Positions 4,453 to 8,506 of a stretch of DNA of 8,506 nucleotides are shown one piece after another. The position numbers and the translations under genes were made by a program. Position 1 is the stretch's first letter. Every line of letters starts with the position of its first letter. The DNA is from an uncultured Clostridia bacterium (GTDB taxonomy: Bacteria; Bacillota; Clostridia; Oscillospirales; Ruminococcaceae): positions 1-8,506 of the forward strand of contig CANCXY010000147.1 of assembly GCA_947381875.1 (NCBI GenBank). The letters run 5' to 3'. The notes below the pieces were generated by a model that was not told where the DNA came from, made no database searches, and saw only the letters and a list, made by a program, of their open reading frames with translations.

Positions 4453-7074
4453 ATGAAGGAACTGGCGAAAATCTACGACCCCTCCGCTGTGGAGGACCGG
4501 CTGTACAGGAAATGGGAGGACGCGGGCTATTTCCACACCGCACGCGACCCTGAAAAAACGCCCTATACCATTGTGATGCCGCCACCCAATATCACCGGCC
4601 AGCTTCACATGGGCCACGCGATGGACGAGACCTGGCAGGATATCCTCATCCGTTACAAGCGCATGCGGGGGTATGCCGCGCTCTGGGTGCCCGGCACTGA
4701 CCACGCATCTATCGCCACCGAGGCCAAGATCGTGGCAAAGATGAAAGAGGAGGGCCTGACAAAGCAGGACCTGGGCCGCGAAAAATTTTTGGAGCGCGCG
4801 TGGAATTGGAAAAAGCAGTATGACGGGCGCATTGTTGAGCAGCTCAAAAAGATGGGCTGCTCCTGCGACTGGCAGCGCAAGCGTTTCACAATGGACGAAG
4901 GGTGCAGCCATGCCGTCTTAAAAGTGTTCAAAAAATTCTACGACGACGGACTGATCTATCGCGGCGAGCGCATCATCAACTGGTGCCCGCACTGCAAAAC
5001 GTCCATTTCCGACGCCGAAGTGAACTACGAGGAACAGGCGGGCTTTTTCTGGCACCTGAAATACCCCGTCGTGGGCAGTGAGGAGTATGTCGAATTGGCA
5101 ACGACGCGCCCGGAAACCATGTTAGGCGATACAGCCATTGCCGTCCACCCGGACGACGAGCGCTATACACACCTGCACGGCAAAAAGGTGATTTTGCCGC
5201 TGGTGGGCCGGGAGATTCCCGTGGTGTGCGATGAATACGTCGACCGCGAATTTGGTACAGGCGTGGTAAAAATCACCCCGGCGCATGACCCGAACGACTT
5301 CGAGGTAGGCGTGCGCCACAGCCTGCCCATCGTCAAAGTCCTCACCGACGACGCCCGCATGACGGAGGACTGCGGCAAATACGCCGGCATGGACCGCTAC
5401 GAGGCGCGCAAGGCCATTGTGGCCGATTTGGAGGCGGGCGGCTATCTTGCCTCGGTGGAGCCGCACGGCCATAATGTGGGCACCTGCTACCGCTGCGGCA
5501 CCACCGTGGAGCCGATGGTGAGCAAACAGTGGTTCGTGAAGATGCTCCCGCTGGCAAAACCCGCCATTGAGGCCGTGCGGGATGGCCGCATCCGCTTTGT
5601 GCCCGAACGGTTCGATAAGCATTACTATAACTGGATGGAAAATACGCGCGACTGGTGCATCAGCCGGCAGCTCTGGTGGGGCCACCGCATCCCCGCGTAT
5701 TACTGCGATAGCTGCGGCGAAATCAGCGTTTCCGAAACGCCGCTCACAGCCTGCCCGAAGTGCGGCGCGCCTGTCCGCCAGGACGAGGACACGCTCGACA
5801 CCTGGTTTTCCAGCGCCCTCTGGCCGTTCTCCACACTGGGCTGGCCCGAAAAAACAGAGGACCTCGCCTATTTCTACCCCACGAATACGCTTGTCACCGG
5901 GTACGACATCATTACTTTCTGGGTCAGCCGCATGATTTTCTCCGGCCTCACCCACACCGGCCAGGCACCGTTCGACACCGTACTCATCCACGGCCTTGTG
6001 CGCGACGCCCAGGGGCGCAAGATGTCCAAGAGCCTGGGCAACGGCATCGACCCGCTGGAAATCATCGACCAGTACGGCGCGGACGCGCTGCGCCTGACGC
6101 TTGTCGTCGGCTCCACGCCGGGCAACGACATGCGCTTCTCAGACGATAAAGTGAAAGCCAGCCGCAACTTCGCCAACAAGCTGTGGAACGCCGCCCGCTT
6201 TGTGATGATGAACCTGCCGGAGGGATTTGTCTGCGCCGCGCCCGCCACGCTCTCTATGGCGGACAAATGGGTGCTTTCGCAGCTGAACGCGCTGGTGAAG
6301 GATGTCACCGCGAATCTGGAAAAATTCGAGCTGGGCCTTGCGGCACAGAAGGTGCAGGATTTCATCTGGAACGTGTACTGTGACTGGTATATTGAGATCG
6401 CCAAGCTGCGCCTGTCCAGCGAAGACGCCGCCGAAGCCGATAGCGCCCGGCAGGTGCTTGTCTCCGTGCTGAAAACGGCGCTGGCCCTGCTGCACCCGTT
6501 CATGCCGTTCCTCACGGAGGAAATATACACAGCCCTGCCCGGCGCGGCGGAAACGCTGATGCTGGAGCCGTGGCCCGTCTATGACGAGGCGATGCACTAT
6601 GAGGAGGAAGAAGCGGGCTTTGAAAAGATCATGGATCTGATCAAAGCCGTGCGCACACTGCGCGCCGATATAGGCGTCCATCCAACCAAACGCACCTCCC
6701 TTGTCATTGAGACAAAGGACAAAGCACCCTTTGAGGCGGGCGGGGCGTATCTTGCGAAATTCGCGTTCGCCAATGAGATAACGTTTACCGAACAGTTCAC
6801 AGGCGATACGAAGGGAACGGCACAGGTAGTCACGCACGCTGCGCGCGCATTCATCCCGATGGCAGAGCTGATCGACCGTGAAAAGGAGCTTGCGCGCCTG
6901 ACGAAGGAGAAGGCGAAGTGTGAAAAGGAGCTGTCCGCGATGGCGGCAAAGCTCTCCAACGAGGGCTTCACAGGCAAAGCGCCCGCGCATATCGTAGAGG
7001 AAATGCGCCAGAAGCACGCGGCGGCGGCGGAAAAACTGGCGAAAATAGAGCAATCCCTGGCCGCGCTGGGATGA
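4453..7074 (+). CDS. valS: Valyl-tRNA synthetase
   Basis: Class I aminoacyl-tRNA synthetase (873 residues) that charges tRNA-Val with valine and edits mischarged threonine. It carries the HIGH-type signature HMGH at 52-55 in PPPNITGQLHMGH, the CP1 editing domain with TTRPETM at 217-223, Cys pairs CPHC at 178-181, CYRC at 345-348, CDSC at 418-421 and CPKC at 434-437 (candidate zinc sites), DTWFSSALWPFSTLGW, KMSKS at 523-527, an anticodon-binding region, and a charged C-terminal coiled coil from about 805 to the end. This arrangement and length are those of bacterial ValRS. The ATG at 4453 is chosen because it follows GGGAG at 4439-4443 and opens with MKELAKIYDPSAVEDRLY; the frame stays open upstream to 4138, but only across the T-box leader. 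It is regulated by that T-box and is probably cotranscribed with folC. Confidence 0.98.
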   Translation: MKELAKIYDPSAVEDRLYRKWEDAGYFHTARDPEKTPYTIVMPPPNITGQLHMGHAMDETWQDILIRYKRMRGYAALWVPGTDHASIATEAKIVAKMKEEGLTKQDLGREKFLERAWNWKKQYDGRIVEQLKKMGCSCDWQRKRFTMDEGCSHAVLKVFKKFYDDGLIYRGERIINWCPHCKTSISDAEVNYEEQAGFFWHLKYPVVGSEEYVELATTRPETMLGDTAIAVHPDDERYTHLHGKKVILPLVGREIPVVCDEYVDREFGTGVVKITPAHDPNDFEVGVRHSLPIVKVLTDDARMTEDCGKYAGMDRYEARKAIVADLEAGGYLASVEPHGHNVGTCYRCGTTVEPMVSKQWFVKMLPLAKPAIEAVRDGRIRFVPERFDKHYYNWMENTRDWCISRQLWWGHRIPAYYCDSCGEISVSETPLTACPKCGAPVRQDEDTLDTWFSSALWPFSTLGWPEKTEDLAYFYPTNTLVTGYDIITFWVSRMIFSGLTHTGQAPFDTVLIHGLVRDAQGRKMSKSLGNGIDPLEIIDQYGADALRLTLVVGSTPGNDMRFSDDKVKASRNFANKLWNAARFVMMNLPEGFVCAAPATLSMADKWVLSQLNALVKDVTANLEKFELGLAAQKVQDFIWNVYCDWYIEIAKLRLSSEDAAEADSARQVLVSVLKTALALLHPFMPFLTEEIYTALPGAAETLMLEPWPVYDEAMHYEEEEAGFEKIMDLIKAVRTLRADIGVHPTKRTSLVIETKDKAPFEAGGAYLAKFAFANEITFTEQFTGDTKGTAQVVTHAARAFIPMAELIDREKELARLTKEKAKCEKELSAMAAKLSNEGFTGKAPAHIVEEMRQKHAAAAEKLAKIEQSLAALG

Positions 7075-7090
7075 AAAAAGATGAATCCGG

Positions 7091-7119
7091 CTGTTCCCCC
7101 GCCGGAGGCGGGGGAACAG
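7091..7119 (+). other. Perfect 13-bp hairpin in the valS-folC gap
   Basis: Arms 7091-7103 (CTGTTCCCCCGCC) and 7107-7119 pair perfectly around a three-base GGA loop, 16 bases after the valS stop and 26 bases before the folC start. The bases after it (GTAAAATC) contain no U run, so it is not a canonical terminator. It could adjust the valS:folC ratio by processing, protect the upstream mRNA end or terminate partially. Confidence 0.6.
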
Positions 7120-7145
7120 GTAAAATCAGGAAAGGGGTGTCCGCG

Positions 7146-8411
7146 ATGCACTATGAGGAAGCGCTTGCCTGGGTACACAGCCTGCCGCGCCTGGCCGCGC
7201 ACCCAGGCATAGAGAATACGCGCCGCCTGTTGGCGGAGTTGGGAAACCCGGAAAAAAAGCTGAAATTTGTGCATATCGCGGGCACGAACGGAAAGGGGAG
7301 CGTCACGGTGATGCTTGCCAGCGTCCTGCGCGCGGCGGGGTATCACGTCGGCGCAAGTGTCAGCCCCTATGTATTGGATTTCCGCGAACGGTTCCAGTTG
7401 GACGGTGCGATGATCGGCTCCGGAACGCTGGCCGCGCTCCTCACCGAGGTGCGCGCGGCGGCGGGGCGGCTGGCCGCCGGCGGCTGGGACAGCCTGGTAG
7501 AGTTCGACGCGGTGACGGCGGCGGCGCTGCTCTGGTTCGCGCGCGAAAAATGCGATATCGTATGCCTGGAGGTGGGGCTTGGCGGGCGGCTCGATTCCAC
7601 CAACGCCATAGAAAACACGCTCGTCTCCTGCGTCATGCGCATCGGCAAGGACCACACAGAGCTTTTAGGCGATACACTCAGTGCCATTGCCGCCGAGAAA
7701 TGCGGTATCCTGAAAAACGGCTGCACCGCCGTCACCTATCCCGCCCAGCCGCGCGAGGCGCTGGATGAAATTGTCCTGCGCACCGAAAAGGCGGGTTGTC
7801 CGCTCGTTGTGCCGGAGTGCGCGGACCTGCGCATATACAAATCGCGTCCGTTTGAAAACCGCGTCAATTACGGCGGCTATGACCTGAACATTCCGTTTCC
7901 TGGCATACACCAGGCATACAACGCCTCCGTGGTGGTGCATGTGGCGCTGTCCCTGTGCGAAAAGGGATTTGATATCCCGGACGAAGCCATCATGGAGGGC
8001 ATAGCGTCGGCACGCTTCCCGGCGCGCATTGAAGTGCTTTCCCGCGCGCCGCTGCTGATTGTAGACGGCGCACACAACCCCGACGGCGCGCGCGCCCTAG
8101 CTGACACCCTGCGCGCTGCGCGCGTCAAAGGATTGTCTGCGGTCGTGGGTATCCTGAAAGGAAAACACCCCGAAACGATGATCTCCGCGCTCAGCCCGTT
8201 TTTCGCGGAAATCTACACCGTACGCCCGGACAGCCCCCGCGCGCTCTCCGCCGACGAGTTAGCCGCCCTCGCGCGCAAGACCTGTCCCCACGTCATCCCC
8301 TGCGCCGACACCGCCGAGGCCCTGCGCCTCGCGCGCCAGAACCCCGCGGGCACCGTCGTGTGCGGCAGCCTCTACCTCGCCGCCGAGGCGCGCGCTTTGC
8401 TGCTGGGCTGA
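7146..8411 (+). CDS. folC: Folylpolyglutamate synthase / dihydrofolate synthase
   Basis: Mur-ligase-like ATP-dependent enzyme (421 residues) that joins glutamate to dihydropteroate and/or extends folate polyglutamate tails in the cytoplasm. Signatures: P-loop GTNGKGS at 46-52, SPYVLDFRERFQLDG, EVGLGGRLDSTN from 142, KDHTELLG followed by AAEKCGILK, a PARIEVL segment, and VDGAHNPDGA at 306-315 opening the C-terminal domain. Length and motif order are complete. The ATG at 7146 is preferred because AAAGGGGTG lies just upstream and MHYEEALAWVHSLPR matches the usual FolC beginning. An in-frame ATG at 7071 overlaps the valS stop but would add 25 residues, partly encoded by the hairpin. Sequence alone does not say whether it is mono- or bifunctional. 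The valS-folC order is common in Firmicutes. Confidence 0.96.
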   Translation: MHYEEALAWVHSLPRLAAHPGIENTRRLLAELGNPEKKLKFVHIAGTNGKGSVTVMLASVLRAAGYHVGASVSPYVLDFRERFQLDGAMIGSGTLAALLTEVRAAAGRLAAGGWDSLVEFDAVTAAALLWFAREKCDIVCLEVGLGGRLDSTNAIENTLVSCVMRIGKDHTELLGDTLSAIAAEKCGILKNGCTAVTYPAQPREALDEIVLRTEKAGCPLVVPECADLRIYKSRPFENRVNYGGYDLNIPFPGIHQAYNASVVVHVALSLCEKGFDIPDEAIMEGIASARFPARIEVLSRAPLLIVDGAHNPDGARALADTLRAARVKGLSAVVGILKGKHPETMISALSPFFAEIYTVRPDSPRALSADELAALARKTCPHVIPCADTAEALRLARQNPAGTVVCGSLYLAAEARALLLG

Positions 8412-8423
8412 GGCAGGGGCTGC

Positions 8424-8500
8424 CCAAAGGGCGCTGCCCTTTGGAATCCTGCCAGAGGCTCTGCCTCTGGACTCCGCCAAAGGGGGCAAGCCCCCTTTGG
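8424..8500. repeat. Three tandem GC-rich palindromes downstream of folC
   Basis: Three perfect hairpins lie in a row: 8424-8444 (9-bp stem CCAAAGGGC, 3-base loop), 8452-8470 (8-bp stem CCAGAGGC, 3-base loop) and 8477-8500 (11-bp stem CCAAAGGGGGC, 2-base loop). All begin CC[A]NAGG and end in TNTGG, and are separated by similar short linkers (AATCCTG, ACTCCG). No U run follows within the window, so they are not standard terminators, although they may block RNA decay or transcription. The pattern suggests a dispersed REP-like element that may continue past the window. Confidence 0.75.
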
Positions 8501-8506
8501 AAACCC

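Noticed and set aside
7071..7145. folC start at the ATG overlapping the valS stop
   Set aside because: The extra 25 residues are low-complexity and partly encoded by the hairpin. The ATG at 7146 has a good ribosome binding site and the usual FolC beginning.
5122..7655. Long antisense open frames opposite valS and folC
   Set aside because: They mirror the codon bias of clear, full-length genes, have no recognisable motifs and lack ribosome binding sites that I can support.

Overview
The window reads as chromosomal DNA from a moderately GC-rich member of the Firmicutes, probably Clostridia. The basis is an RNase J gene, a valine T-box leader in front of valS, the valS-folC gene order, strong GGAGG-type ribosome binding sites and consensus vegetative promoters. 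The GC-rich tandem palindromes at the right edge remind me of gut Oscillospirales genomes, but that is recollection and was not checked.

Layout, left to right. Positions 1-1414 (minus strand) hold the first ~471 residues of ribonuclease J, whose C-terminus lies beyond the window. It has a good minus-strand promoter at 1709-1737 and therefore a leader of about 290 nt. After about 150 bases with no gene I can support, a perfect-consensus plus-strand promoter (1886-1914) drives tRNA-Leu(UAA) (1929-2013). Just downstream, after a strong hairpin, come two genes that overlap by ATGA: a PtuA-type AAA/ABC-like ATPase (2086-3396) and a PtuB-type HNH nuclease (3393-4160). Together they look like a complete stand-alone type I Septu anti-phage defence system. 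Next are a consensus promoter overlapping the end of ptuB (4138-4166), a T-box riboswitch with its terminator (about 4174-4421), valS (4453-7074), an intercistronic hairpin and folC (7146-8411). The window ends in three consecutive GC-rich palindromes (8424-8500).

How the parts work together. RNase J, tRNA-Leu, ValRS and FolC are core RNA-turnover, translation and folate functions. The Septu pair is the accessory element, placed between a tRNA gene and a T-box-regulated synthetase gene. Parts of it are visibly more AT-rich than valS or folC, which suits horizontal acquisition. I see no convincing promoter of its own, so it may depend on read-through from the tRNA-Leu promoter. Its 3' end overlaps the valS promoter, and the valS T-box terminator is the first clear intrinsic terminator downstream of it. 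Septu itself is a described system. The less ordinary points here are its placement, its apparent dependence on neighbouring signals, and several unexplained RNA hairpins.
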